A DNA stretch of 64,000 bases, taken from NCBI GenBank assembly GCA_016779985.1, contig JADHMP010000002.1:225507-289506 (forward strand), written 5' to 3'. Positions 1 through 8,700 of the stretch are shown here, one piece after another. A program made the position numbers and the translations under genes. The notes beneath the pieces were generated by a model. The model worked only from the letters and a program-made list of their open reading frames with translations, ran no database searches and had not been told where the DNA came from. Every line of letters begins with the position of its first letter. Positions within the stretch are counted from its first letter, which is position 1. The DNA is from JADHMP01 sp016779985 (GTDB taxonomy: Bacteria; Bacteroidota; Bacteroidia; Flavobacteriales; Flavobacteriaceae).

Positions 1-76
1 ATTAAGAATAACGGTAGGTTTGACCAAAGAAAATGATGCCTTATTGGCTGCTTTAAGAAAAATGGATGCACAGTGA
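1..76 (+). CDS. hisC: Histidinol-phosphate aminotransferase, C-terminal end only
   Basis: The last 24 codons of a gene that begins before the window. The visible end reads LRITVGLTKENDALLAALRK followed by MDAQ and TGA. This matches the usual tail of HisC-type class II aminotransferases (RITxGxxxENxxLLxALK). HisC makes histidinol phosphate from imidazole acetol phosphate and glutamate. Its stop codon overlaps the GTG start of hisB in GTGA, so the two are translationally coupled. hisG and hisD probably lie upstream, but that is inference from usual operon order. The assignment rests on 24 residues plus position. Confidence 0.8.
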   Translation, partial: LRITVGLTKENDALLAALRKMDAQ

Positions 77-1203
77 AAGATAAAGTTTTATTCATAGATC
101 GAGACGGAACATTAACACTAGAACCGAAGGATTATCAACTAGATGCCTTTGAAAAACTAGAGTTTTATCCTCAATCATTAACTTATTTGGGAAAAATAGC
201 TCGTGAATTAGATTACCAATTAGTGTTAGTCACAAACCAAGATGGGCTAGGCACTTCCCGTTTTCCAGAAGAGAGTTTTTGGCCTGTTCATAATTTTATC
301 CTAAAAAGTTTTAAAAACGAAGGAGTAGTATTTGACGAAGTGTGCATAGATCGAAGTTTTCCTGAAGACCAATCACCAAATAGAAAACCAAGAACAGGAA
401 TGATAGCCCATTATCTTCAGGGCAACTATGACATCAAACAATCTTATGTGATTGGGGATAGATTAACTGACATGGAATTAGCTAAAAATATGGGATGCAA
501 AGGTATTTTTATTGCAACAGACGAAGGTTTAGGAGCTGAAGAAACGCAAACAAAAGGGCTAAAAAATGATATCGCATTTACCACAACTTCTTGGAAATCA
601 ATATATACCTATTTAAAAGCTGGAAGTCGAACAGCCACTATTCAAAGAAAAACAAATGAAACCGATATTAAAATAAATCTTAGTCTTGATGGAACAGGAA
701 TAAGCAACATTCAAACTGGCTTATCCTTTTTTGATCATATGCTAGATCAACTTGCTCGACATGGGGGAATGGACATCACAATTATCACTAAAGGAGATTT
801 GGAAGTTGATGAACACCACACCATAGAAGACACTGCAATCGCACTCGGCGAAGCTTTTTCTCAAGCTCTAGGAGATAAATTGGGTATAGCCCGCTATGGC
901 TTTTGTCTCCCGATGGATGATTGTTTAGCTCAAGTTGCCCTTGATTTTGGCGGGCGTAATTGGCTCAAATGGAAGGCATCATTCAAACGCGAAAAAATTG
1001 GTGATATGCCCACAGAAATGTTTTTTCATTTTTTCAAATCTTTTACAGATGGGGCCAAAGCCAATCTCAATATAAAGGCAGAGGGAAACAATGAACACCA
1101 TAAGATTGAAGCCATTTTCAAGGCTTTTGCTAAAGCTATTAAAGCCGCTGTAGAAAGAGATGCAGATAAATTAATTCTACCCTCAACCAAAGGTATGCTT
1201 TAA
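73..1203 (+). CDS. hisB: Bifunctional histidinol-phosphatase / imidazoleglycerol-phosphate dehydratase
   Basis: This 376-residue protein catalyses two steps of histidine synthesis: dehydration of imidazoleglycerol phosphate and dephosphorylation of histidinol phosphate. The N-terminal half is a HAD phosphatase, with nucleophile motif DRDGT at residues 9-13 and a later GDRLTD motif. The dehydratase half starts near residue 180 and has the metal-binding DEHHTIEDTAIALGEA motif and a second EHHKIEAIFKAFAKA copy. The length is close to the 355 residues of the E. coli fusion. The start is GTG at 73, overlapping the hisC stop. hisH follows after two bases. Nothing is missing from either active site as far as I can see. 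Confidence 0.97.
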   Translation: MKDKVLFIDRDGTLTLEPKDYQLDAFEKLEFYPQSLTYLGKIARELDYQLVLVTNQDGLGTSRFPEESFWPVHNFILKSFKNEGVVFDEVCIDRSFPEDQSPNRKPRTGMIAHYLQGNYDIKQSYVIGDRLTDMELAKNMGCKGIFIATDEGLGAEETQTKGLKNDIAFTTTSWKSIYTYLKAGSRTATIQRKTNETDIKINLSLDGTGISNIQTGLSFFDHMLDQLARHGGMDITIITKGDLEVDEHHTIEDTAIALGEAFSQALGDKLGIARYGFCLPMDDCLAQVALDFGGRNWLKWKASFKREKIGDMPTEMFFHFFKSFTDGAKANLNIKAEGNNEHHKIEAIFKAFAKAIKAAVERDADKLILPSTKGML

Positions 1204-1205
1204 AG

Positions 1206-1787
1206 ATGAAAGCGGTAATTATTGATTATGGGGCTGGAAACGTTAAAAGCCTACAATTTGCTTTAGAGCGTTTAGGCGTAAAAGCGCCTTTGAGTAGTGA
1301 TGCTCAAAGTATTGCTTCAGCTGACAGAGTTTTTTTTCCAGGTCAGGGAGAGGCAAGCAATGCCATGCAAAAACTTCAAGCACATAATTTGATAGAAGTG
1401 ATCAAGAACTTACAACAGCCTGTCTTAGGAATTTGTCTTGGAATGCAATTATTGCTAGAGCATACTGAAGAAGGCAATACTCAGGGACTAGGACTAATCA
1501 AGGGAGTTGTCAAACGTTTTCCAAATACCCTAAAGGTGCCACAAATGGGATGGAATACTATTGAAATCGATACATACCCTTTATTTAACCAGATTGAGAA
1601 TGGTGCTTACATGTATTTAGTGCATAGTTATTTTGTGCCTTTAATACCAGAAACCATTGCACAGTCAAACTACAATGGGAATTATACTGTGGCACTTCAA
1701 AAGGATAATTTTTATGGGGTACAATTTCACCCCGAAAAGAGCAGTAAGGCAGGTCAAAAATTATTAGAAAACTTTTTAGCCTTATGA
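1206..1787 (+). CDS. hisH: Imidazole glycerol phosphate synthase, glutaminase subunit
   Basis: A 193-residue class I glutamine amidotransferase. It supplies ammonia to HisF, which is encoded two genes downstream. The triad is visible: Cys77 in GICLGMQ, His175 and Glu177 in VQFHPEKS. The oxyanion-strand motif appears as PGQGEA near residue 45, where many HisH proteins have PGVG. The gene starts two bases after the hisB stop, and its own TGA overlaps the hisA ATG in ATGA. It is cytoplasmic and of normal length. Confidence 0.97.
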   Translation: MKAVIIDYGAGNVKSLQFALERLGVKAPLSSDAQSIASADRVFFPGQGEASNAMQKLQAHNLIEVIKNLQQPVLGICLGMQLLLEHTEEGNTQGLGLIKGVVKRFPNTLKVPQMGWNTIEIDTYPLFNQIENGAYMYLVHSYFVPLIPETIAQSNYNGNYTVALQKDNFYGVQFHPEKSSKAGQKLLENFLAL

Positions 1788-2515
1788 GAATTATCCCTGC
1801 CATAGATCTTATTGATGGTAAATGTGTTCGCCTTGCCCAAGGAGACTACAATACCAAAAAGATTTATAACCAAGACCCTCTAGAAGTGGCCAAATCTTTC
1901 GAAGGGGCTGGCATCCAATATTTACATTTAGTAGATTTAGACGGTGCAAAAGCCAAGCATATTGTTAATTATAAAACTTTAGAAAAAATTGCCTCACACA
2001 CATCGCTCTCAATTGATTTTGGTGGAGGTTTAAAAAGTAATGAAGATTTAAAAATTGCATTTGAAAACGGAGCCAATCAAATAACAGGAGGTAGCATAGC
2101 TGTCAACAATAAAACTGTCTTTTTAGAGTGGCTAGAAGTTTATGGTAAATCAAAAATCATCTTAGGAGCTGATGTAAAAGGGGAGAAAATCGCAACAAAT
2201 GGTTGGACTAAGACCTCAGACCAGTCACTATTTGAGTTTTTAGAGTTCTATAAAATTAAAGGAGTTCAATATGTTATTTGCACTGACATCAGTAAAGATG
2301 GAATGTTGCAGGGCCCTGCTTTGAATCTATACAAGCAACTTATTTCTGAAACAGGGTTGTCTCTCATTGCCTCTGGTGGTGTGGCTACTATGGATGATTT
2401 ATCACAGCTTGAGCTATTGGGCTGCGAAGGTGCTATAGTAGGAAAGGCTGTTTATGAAAATCAAATAGCATTAAAAGATTTAGAAAAATTTATTATCAAT
2501 CAGTCCCATGAATAA
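1784..2515 (+). CDS. hisA: ProFAR isomerase
   Basis: A 243-residue (beta/alpha)8 barrel that isomerises ProFAR to PRFAR, the substrate of HisF/HisH. The N-terminal catalytic Asp8 sits in IPAIDLIDGKCVRL, and the second-half acidic residue lies in the GADVKGEKIATNGW segment. Phosphate-binding glycine loops (FGGGLKS, ASGGVAT) are present in both half-barrels. The start overlaps the hisH stop by 4 bases. The 3' end overlaps the following DinB-like gene by 8 bases, so that gene is part of the same transcript. Confidence 0.97.
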   Translation: MRIIPAIDLIDGKCVRLAQGDYNTKKIYNQDPLEVAKSFEGAGIQYLHLVDLDGAKAKHIVNYKTLEKIASHTSLSIDFGGGLKSNEDLKIAFENGANQITGGSIAVNNKTVFLEWLEVYGKSKIILGADVKGEKIATNGWTKTSDQSLFEFLEFYKIKGVQYVICTDISKDGMLQGPALNLYKQLISETGLSLIASGGVATMDDLSQLELLGCEGAIVGKAVYENQIALKDLEKFIINQSHE

Positions 2516-3017
2516 ACATTTAGTTGAGGAGTTTAAAAGTCAAACCAACTTTCGGTTGGACGAAGGCTTACGAATGGTAAATTTAGCCCTAGACAAAACA
2601 ACAGAAACACAACTGTGGCAACTTCCCTATGATGGGGGTATGCGGCTTGGAAATCAATTATTACATATGGCTGGAAATCTTAGGCAATACGTCCTTTCAG
2701 GAGTAGGTAAACAAGAAGATAGGCGCAACCGACCCTTAGAATTTGAAACTAAAGAGGGAAAAACAAAAAAGGAATTAGTGAACGCTTTAACCAATACGGT
2801 TCAAGAGGCGAAAGAAGTGATCAATCAAACCTCTCAAGAAGAGCTACTCAAAAACTATATTCTTCAAGGCTTTACACTTTCAGGCCTTGGTGCAGTTTTA
2901 CATGCTGTAGAACATTTTTCATATCACACTGGACAAATAGCTTTTTGTGTGAAACAATTTACGGGAGAAGATTTAGGGTTTTATGCTGCTTTAGATTTGA
3001 ATCAAAAAAATAGTTGA
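2508..3017 (+). CDS. DinB-superfamily (DUF1572-like) protein inside the his operon
   Basis: A 169-residue four-helix-bundle type protein. Three histidines sit where the DinB/YfiT metal site is expected: His53 (LLHMAGNLRQ), then His136 and His140 in AVEHFSYHTGQI, with His132 nearby. DinB-like proteins are usually metal-dependent; characterised members include thiol transferases acting with bacillithiol or mycothiol. It has no signal peptide, so it should be cytoplasmic. The gene overlaps hisA by 8 bases and ends 1 base before hisF, so it is co-transcribed and probably coupled with histidine genes. It has no known step in the pathway. The fold assignment is good; the substrate is unknown. Confidence 0.8.
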   Translation: MNKHLVEEFKSQTNFRLDEGLRMVNLALDKTTETQLWQLPYDGGMRLGNQLLHMAGNLRQYVLSGVGKQEDRRNRPLEFETKEGKTKKELVNALTNTVQEAKEVINQTSQEELLKNYILQGFTLSGLGAVLHAVEHFSYHTGQIAFCVKQFTGEDLGFYAALDLNQKNS

Positions 3018-3018
3018 T

Positions 3019-3774
3019 ATGCTGACTAAAAGAATCATACCCTGCCTGGATATTAAAGATGGTAGAACGGTTAAAGGAGTCAATTTTATTAACCTTCGCG
3101 ATGCTGGAGATCCTGTTGAACTAGCTGCAAGATATGCTGCCGAGGGTGCTGATGAATTGGTTTTTCTAGACATTTCGGCCACAGAGCAAAGAAGAAAAAC
3201 ACTGTCTAATCTGGTACTCAATGTAGCAGCAGCAGTAGATATTCCTTTCACCGTAGGAGGAGGGATAGCCACTCAAGAAGATGTGGCAGCTGTTCTTCAG
3301 AATGGGGCAGACAAAGTCTCCATTAATTCTGCAGCAGTCAAAAACCCTTCATTAATTGATACGCTATCTCAAAAATTTGGAAATCAATGTATTGTTGTGG
3401 CCATAGATGCAAAGAAGATAGAAGGGCTTTGGAAAGTCCACCTAGTAGGAGGAAAAGTCCCAACCGAAATAGATCTTTTTGAATGGGCCAAAGAGGTGGA
3501 AACCCGTGGAGCAGGTGAAATTCTGTTTACTTCTATGGATCATGATGGTACCAAAAATGGTTTTGCCAGTGAAGCCCTTGCCCAATTAGCAGAAAATATA
3601 AACATTCCTATTATTGCCTCTGGGGGTGCTGGAAATAAAGCACACTTTAGTGATGCCTTCAAAATTGGAAAAGCAGATGCTGCATTAGCAGCAAGTGTAT
3701 TTCATTTTGGAGAAATTCCCATTCCAGAATTAAAAACTTATCTTCAAAAACAAGAAATACCAATACGACTATAA
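3019..3774 (+). CDS. hisF: Imidazole glycerol phosphate synthase, cyclase subunit
   Basis: A 251-residue (beta/alpha)8 barrel. It uses ammonia from HisH to convert PRFAR to imidazoleglycerol phosphate and AICAR. Catalytic Asp11 lies in IIPCLDIKDGRTVKGVNF; the partner Asp lies in the VVAIDAKK strand near residue 130. The phosphate-binding VGGGIAT and IASGGAG loops are intact. It is separated from hisA/hisH by the DinB-like gene and is followed with no gap by hisIE. Length and motifs are entirely normal. Confidence 0.97.
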   Translation: MLTKRIIPCLDIKDGRTVKGVNFINLRDAGDPVELAARYAAEGADELVFLDISATEQRRKTLSNLVLNVAAAVDIPFTVGGGIATQEDVAAVLQNGADKVSINSAAVKNPSLIDTLSQKFGNQCIVVAIDAKKIEGLWKVHLVGGKVPTEIDLFEWAKEVETRGAGEILFTSMDHDGTKNGFASEALAQLAENINIPIIASGGAGNKAHFSDAFKIGKADAALAASVFHFGEIPIPELKTYLQKQEIPIRL

Positions 3775-4374
3775 ATGATGAATATTGACTTTTCAAAACC
3801 AGAAAATGGACTTGTCCCAGCCATTGTGCAAGATGCTCAAACCAAAACCGTTTTGATGCTTGGCTACATGAATAAAGAGGCTTTGACTAAAACCCAAAAA
3901 ACAAAAAAGGTAACTTTTTTTAGTCGTTCAAAAAATCGCTTATGGACAAAAGGGGAGGAGAGCGGTCATTTTTTAACACTTGTTAGTGTAATGGCCGATT
4001 GTGATCAAGACACCCTTTTGATTCTTGCAAACCCTTTGGGACCCACTTGTCACAAAGGAACAGATACTTGCTGGGGAGAAACCAATAAACCCAATTATGG
4101 ATTTATATCTGCCCTAGAAGCACTTATTGCTGACAGAAAAAAGAACCCTTCAGAAAAGAGTTATGTGACAAGTTTATTTGCTAAAGGCATTAATAAGATT
4201 GCACAGAAAGTGGGAGAGGAGGCTGTTGAAACAGTGATTGAAGCAAAAGATAGCAATGATGATTTATTTCTAAATGAAGGAGCCGATCTACTTTTTCACT
4301 GGCTAATATTACTTCAAGCTAAAGGATATTCTCTTCAAGATGTGGTTGAAATACTTGAACAAAGACAGCACTAA
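3775..4374 (+). CDS. hisIE: Bifunctional phosphoribosyl-AMP cyclohydrolase / phosphoribosyl-ATP pyrophosphatase
   Basis: A 199-residue fusion catalysing steps 2 and 3 of histidine synthesis. The HisI half (about residues 1-105) carries the zinc/magnesium motifs VMADCDQDTLLI and GPTCHKGTDTCWGE. The HisE half (about 110-199) carries a MazG-like helical motif, KVGEEAVETVIEAK, which binds Mg-pyrophosphate. ATG codons at 3775 and 3778 both follow the hisF stop directly; either could serve. It is the last his gene and is followed by a terminator-like hairpin. Confidence 0.96.
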   Translation: MMNIDFSKPENGLVPAIVQDAQTKTVLMLGYMNKEALTKTQKTKKVTFFSRSKNRLWTKGEESGHFLTLVSVMADCDQDTLLILANPLGPTCHKGTDTCWGETNKPNYGFISALEALIADRKKNPSEKSYVTSLFAKGINKIAQKVGEEAVETVIEAKDSNDDLFLNEGADLLFHWLILLQAKGYSLQDVVEILEQRQH

Positions 4375-4375
4375 T

Positions 4376-4413
4376 AGCATTGACTTATTCTCCTCCGGTT
4401 TTCAATGCTTTTT
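4376..4413 (+). terminator. Likely terminator of the his operon
   Basis: An 8-bp inverted repeat AGCATTGA / TCAATGCT (4376-4383 and 4402-4409) with an 18-base loop, followed by a short T run. It sits directly after the hisIE stop, before an unrelated gene. The long loop lowers confidence. Confidence 0.5.
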
Positions 4414-4512
4414 ATAGCTTTGATTCATACTTTCTAAACAGGACATTTTAAAATATTTTTATACTTTGTAACCACCCAAATAATCAATAATTAAATTAAA
4501 AATGATACAACT

Positions 4513-6282
4513 ATGAAAAAACTACTCCTAAACTTACTTATTCTTTTCTTGATCGCTTCCTGTCAGCAAAAAAGCCCAAAGCCTAGGCTTACTTTCGATC
4601 AAGTATTAGAAAACTATCACCAAGAGAGTTTAGCGCTCTACAGGATTACTGCTACTTTTTTGGGAGACTCAAGATATAATGACACACTGCCTAATTTTTT
4701 AGCAGCTGATTTCAAGGCCAAAGAAAAAGCCTTTTATACCCAATATCAGAACACAATGAACTCTTTTGAGGACACCACTTTAACAGAAGAACAACTTCTT
4801 AGTAAAAAGATTCTTCTTTGGGAATGCACCCAATATCTTGAAGGAATGGCATTTAAAAAAGAGCTTATGCCGATTGATCAAATGTGGGGCTTTCAACTGC
4901 TTTTTGGTCAACTGGCCAGTGGTGCTAGTGCACAACCCTTTGTGACAGTCGAAGATTATGAAAATTGGTTGGTGCGTTTGGAAGGCTATCTGGAGTGGAT
5001 GCAATCTGCGGAAGACAACATGAGAATTGGAATAACTGAAGGGATGGTCTTGCCTCAATCACTTATAATCAAAGTATTGCCTCAATTAGAAGCACTAACT
5101 ACCACTAATTTAGATTCACATTTATTTTATCAACCCATAAAAAATCTACCTCAAACCTTTGAAGAAGGGGATAAAAAAAGGCTTACCGAAGCCTATTCAA
5201 AAATCATTTTAGAGCGTATTATTCCTGCCTATTTGCAATTGCATGATTTTATGGCAAACGACTATTATGCTGCTGGAAGAAGCTCTAGCGGTTATATTGC
5301 TCTACCAGAAGGCAAAGCCTACTATGGCTATGCCATAAAACTCTATACCACCACCACACTTTCTGCTGACAGCATTCATCAATTGGGACTTAGCGAAGTA
5401 GCACGCATTGAAAATGAAATGAAAAAGGTGATGCAACAAGTGCATTTTAAGGGGAGCCTAAAAGCGTTCTTTGACCATGTCCGAAATTTAGATGAACTCA
5501 AACCATTCAAGACTCCCGAAGAAGTAATTGAAAATTTTTATGCCATTCGCGATAAAATGCTACCGCAGGTCAATAAATTGTTCGATCTACAACCTAAAAC
5601 CCCTTTTGAAGTACGCCGAACCGAAGCCTTTCGAGAGGCTTCTGCCAGTGCAGAATATAATGCGGGGTCTTTAGACGGCACTCGACCTGGTATTTTTTAT
5701 GTACCCATTCCAGATATAGAAAATTATAGTGTGGTTAGAGATGAAGATCTTTTTTTACATGAAGCCATTCCTGGCCATCACTTTCAAATTTCACTCCAAC
5801 TAGAAAATGAATCCTTACCATCATTTCGTAAAAACCTTGGCTACAGCGCATACAGCGAGGGTTGGGCTCTCTACACAGAATCTTTGGGAAAAGAATTAGG
5901 GCTTTATGATGACCCCTATCAGTATTTTGGTATGCTTGGTGCAGAAATGCATCGGGCCATCCGTTTGGTGGTAGACACAGGGTTACATTCTAAGGGATGG
6001 ACACGTGAAGAAGCTATTGACTACTCTTTAGCCCATGAAGCAAGGTCTGAGGCCAGTATTATAGCTGAAGTTGAAAGGTATATGGCCAACCCAGGTCAAG
6101 CCCTTTCCTATAAAATAGGACAGTTAAAAATTTTAGAGCTGCGTAAAAGAGCTGAAGAGCATCTTGGGGAGGCATTCGACATCCGTATGTTTCACCGCAT
6201 TGTTTTAGGCTCAGGCCCTATGCCGCTTTATTTATTAGAAAACCTTATTGACCAATGGATTGCATCCTCAAAAAACAGTTAA
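4513..6282 (+). CDS. DUF885-family putative zinc peptidase lipoprotein
   Basis: A 589-residue protein with a lipoprotein signal, MKKLLLNLLILFLIASC (Cys17). The mature protein is anchored in a membrane facing the periplasm or surface. The DUF885 signature HEAIPGHH lies at residues 416-423 (His416, Glu417, His422). This resembles a zinc-hydrolase metal site, and a further acidic motif occurs in YSEGWALYTESLG. Family members are annotated as putative peptidases; none of this proves the substrate. It ends 1 base before the next gene and is probably co-transcribed with it. Confidence 0.85.
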   Translation: MKKLLLNLLILFLIASCQQKSPKPRLTFDQVLENYHQESLALYRITATFLGDSRYNDTLPNFLAADFKAKEKAFYTQYQNTMNSFEDTTLTEEQLLSKKILLWECTQYLEGMAFKKELMPIDQMWGFQLLFGQLASGASAQPFVTVEDYENWLVRLEGYLEWMQSAEDNMRIGITEGMVLPQSLIIKVLPQLEALTTTNLDSHLFYQPIKNLPQTFEEGDKKRLTEAYSKIILERIIPAYLQLHDFMANDYYAAGRSSSGYIALPEGKAYYGYAIKLYTTTTLSADSIHQLGLSEVARIENEMKKVMQQVHFKGSLKAFFDHVRNLDELKPFKTPEEVIENFYAIRDKMLPQVNKLFDLQPKTPFEVRRTEAFREASASAEYNAGSLDGTRPGIFYVPIPDIENYSVVRDEDLFLHEAIPGHHFQISLQLENESLPSFRKNLGYSAYSEGWALYTESLGKELGLYDDPYQYFGMLGAEMHRAIRLVVDTGLHSKGWTREEAIDYSLAHEARSEASIIAEVERYMANPGQALSYKIGQLKILELRKRAEEHLGEAFDIRMFHRIVLGSGPMPLYLLENLIDQWIASSKNS

Positions 6283-6283
6283 A

Positions 6284-6961
6284 ATGAATACTATCGATAA
6301 AACTGCCTTTTCCTTTTTGAAAGAACTCGCCAAAAACAACAACCGCGAATGGTTTGATGCCAATAAACCTAAATTTAAATTGATTAATGCAGCTGTTAAA
6401 GCTTTTGGAGAAAGCCTTAAATCAGGTCTAGAAGCAACTGATTCAATAAGTCAAGTCAAGTTATTTCGCATCTACAGAGATGTGCGTTTTTCGAAAGACA
6501 AGACCCCCTATAAATCGCATTTTGGTATTGCTTTCACACGAGAGAAACCCGCATTAAGAGGAGGATATTATATCCACCTCAAACCTGGAGACTCTTTTAT
6601 TGCAACAGGATTTTGGGATCCTAATAAGGAAGATTTGTTTAGGGTAAGAAAAGAACTGGAAATGGATGCAGAAGAATTTCGTCATATTTTAGCTAATAAA
6701 ACACTCCAAAAGGCATGGGGAAGGCTAGAAGGTGAGGCGGTTAAAACGGCGCCCAAGGGGTTTTCAAAAGAACATCCCAATATCGAATTGATTCGGCACA
6801 AGCAATTTATTTTTAGGCATTCTTACACAGACAAAGAAGTCCTTCAAAATACTTTTTACGAAGATGTTTTACATCGGTTTAAAGCCATTAGACCCTTTTT
6901 TGACTATATGAGCGCTGTGTTGACTACTGATTTGAATGGTGTCTCACTTCTCGAAGATTAG
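6284..6961 (+). CDS. DUF2461 / TIGR02453 family protein
   Basis: A 225-residue cytoplasmic protein of the DUF2461 family. Recognisable segments are the N-terminal FLKELAKNNNREWFDANKPKF, RIYRDVRFSKDKTPYKSHFGIAF and GGYYIHLKPG. I chose ATG at 6284 because the upstream in-frame TTG at 6248 lies inside the preceding gene and adds non-conserved residues. The function is unknown; the family is widespread in Bacteroidota and other groups. Its TAG stop overlaps the stop of the convergent gene at 6958 (shared TTAG). Confidence 0.85.
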   Translation: MNTIDKTAFSFLKELAKNNNREWFDANKPKFKLINAAVKAFGESLKSGLEATDSISQVKLFRIYRDVRFSKDKTPYKSHFGIAFTREKPALRGGYYIHLKPGDSFIATGFWDPNKEDLFRVRKELEMDAEEFRHILANKTLQKAWGRLEGEAVKTAPKGFSKEHPNIELIRHKQFIFRHSYTDKEVLQNTFYEDVLHRFKAIRPFFDYMSAVLTTDLNGVSLLED

Positions 6962-7374
6962 GACGCATCAGCTGTGACGGGTATCTCAAACAATTGTACT
7001 TGGTCCTTGAGACGATCCAATAGCAACTGCATCATACGTTTATTGAGAGAAGAAGAATTTTTGATGTAGTTCAAATATTCTTCAACAGTAAATTGCCCTA
7101 TAATCATTCCTTTTAGCGCATTGCGGAATTTTTGATCTTTCATCAAAGCGTTTTCCATATAGGCTAAACGCTTTTCAAGTCCTAATTCATAAAACACTCC
7201 CTTGTGTTTGTTAATATAGTTTCGAAACACCTCAATTAATAAAGGGTTTTGTAGTTTAATTACAGGTCTAAGGGTGCTGTTTTGAAAACGCTCTTCGACA
7301 GACATAGTGTCAAATTCCAGCGTTTTTTTTAATACTGGACGGATGCGAAGCAAGTCATTGTGCCGATCGTTCAT
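6958..7374 (-). CDS. Conserved flavobacterial hypothetical protein
   Basis: A 138-residue charged, mostly helical protein without signal peptide or membrane segment. I recognise the sequence type (TLRPVIKLQNPLLIEVFRNY, then FTVEEYLNYIKNSSSLNKRMM). From memory, similar small proteins occur across Flavobacteriia and are sometimes labelled 'glyoxalase', but I see no glyoxalase-fold metal motif to support that name. It shares its stop codon with the convergent DUF2461 gene. A TACCTTTA box lies just upstream of the ATG on the minus strand. The function is not assigned. Confidence 0.75.
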   Translation of the reverse strand: MNDRHNDLLRIRPVLKKTLEFDTMSVEERFQNSTLRPVIKLQNPLLIEVFRNYINKHKGVFYELGLEKRLAYMENALMKDQKFRNALKGMIIGQFTVEEYLNYIKNSSSLNKRMMQLLLDRLKDQVQLFEIPVTADAS

Positions 7375-7544
7375 GGTTTTTTATTTAAAGGTAATGGAGA
7401 TTTTTTCCTAATACACTAACCTTAAAAGAGACTTTTAAACAAGTTTGTTGACAACCCTATTTCAAGTTCTATTCCAACTAGCTCCCTTCAACCCTTTTGT
7501 TTTTAACCCAAAATTATTTTATTAGGTGCCCTTTTAAAGAACTG

Positions 7545-7964
7545 CTAATATTGGTTTAATAAATAGTGGATTAAATCAGTAGTAGTCAGAATCCCTACGA
7601 GTTTATTATCATCTACAACTGGCAATGCGTGATATTCAGCTTCTAAAAACTGCTGGGCGGCTTCTTTGATTGTCAAATCAGGATCAATACATTTGGGATT
7701 TCGTACCATGATTTGTTCTAACGAAAACAACTCATAAATGCTAGTGTCAATACTAAAATTATTGGGGTCATAACTATTCACAAAACTAATCCGTGCCAGA
7801 TCAGTCATGCTTATTATACCCAAAATCTGGTCTCCTTTAACCACGGGTAAATGGCGCATTTTGTGTTTCTTAAAAAGATATTCAGCCTGAGCGAGGCCAT
7901 CATTTAAATTTAAAACGATTGGATTGGGAGTCATTATATTGCTTATCGATTCTCGCTTTTTCAT
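7545..7964 (-). CDS. CBS-domain pair protein
   Basis: A 139-residue stand-alone pair of CBS domains. The first covers about residues 10-65 (MTPNPIVLNLNDGLAQAEYLF, HLPVVKGDQILGIISMTDL) and the second about 80-139 (MVRNPKCIDPDLTIKEAAQQF, ALPVVDDNKLVGILTTTDL). CBS pairs bind adenosyl nucleotides and regulate partner proteins. There is no attached effector domain and no obvious partner next door. The two domains retain the usual G-I-[IL]-[ST]-x-x-D ligand motif. It is cytoplasmic, and the role is unknown. Confidence 0.9.
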   Translation of the reverse strand: MKKRESISNIMTPNPIVLNLNDGLAQAEYLFKKHKMRHLPVVKGDQILGIISMTDLARISFVNSYDPNNFSIDTSIYELFSLEQIMVRNPKCIDPDLTIKEAAQQFLEAEYHALPVVDDNKLVGILTTTDLIHYLLNQY

Positions 7965-8166
7965 GGGTCTTGGGGTTTAAGAGGTTTCTATAAAAATACG
8001 AAAAATCATATTGTGAAGCCAGGAATATTTTTTACATTAAATCATCATTTTGCAACCCTAAATCAAAACCTATATTTCAATGATAATTTATATTATGTAA
8101 AATAGAAACTTTTAAGGTATTATATATTGTTTTTATGTAAGTTTATAACACAAAAACCTACCTATC

Positions 8167-8700
8167 ATGAAAATCCTTAAAATTATAATCGGTATTTTAA
8201 TTTGCTTACTGTTCATTGCAGCCTCTTTTTTTGTTTACACCCTCTACATCAATCCGAAAAGCCCATTAGACTATTCAGAATTAGTGGTAGGTAACAATGA
8301 AATTACCATACGGTATTATAGACCTTATAAAAATGAGCGTCTAATTTTTGGTGAAGCAGACCAAGGCGCATTGGTCCCCTACGGAAAATATTGGCGTTTA
8401 GGTGCCAATTTGACTACCAAGCTAACCACAAATAAAGAGTTAAACTTTGCTGGGCAGGCACTTGCTCAAGGGAGCTATGGTCTTTATGTCTATCCCAACG
8501 CAGACTATTGGACGGTCTATGTCCACACTAAAACAGGAGGTTATAGTTTTGAAGAACCTGACCCTTCTGGCATAGTATTAAAATCAAAGGTAGCCGTAAC
8601 AACCCTAGAAGACGTGGTAGAACAATTCACTATTGATTTTGTTGGTTCTTCCATCAGAATGCGGTGGGACACCACTGAAGTGATTATTCCTATTATGTAA
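8167..8700 (+). CDS. DUF2911-family membrane-anchored protein
   Basis: A 177-residue protein with one N-terminal membrane helix (residues about 3-25) and a periplasmic DUF2911 domain. Characteristic segments are YYRPYKNERLIFG, VPYGKYWRLGANLTTKL and GSYGLYVYP. DUF2911 is a Bacteroidota-enriched domain of unknown function. Its TAA stop overlaps by one base the ATG of the next gene (TAATG), so the pair is probably translated in a coupled way. In many DUF2911 proteins the domain follows a cleaved signal; here the N-terminus looks like an uncleaved anchor. Confidence 0.85.
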   Translation: MKILKIIIGILICLLFIAASFFVYTLYINPKSPLDYSELVVGNNEITIRYYRPYKNERLIFGEADQGALVPYGKYWRLGANLTTKLTTNKELNFAGQALAQGSYGLYVYPNADYWTVYVHTKTGGYSFEEPDPSGIVLKSKVAVTTLEDVVEQFTIDFVGSSIRMRWDTTEVIIPIM

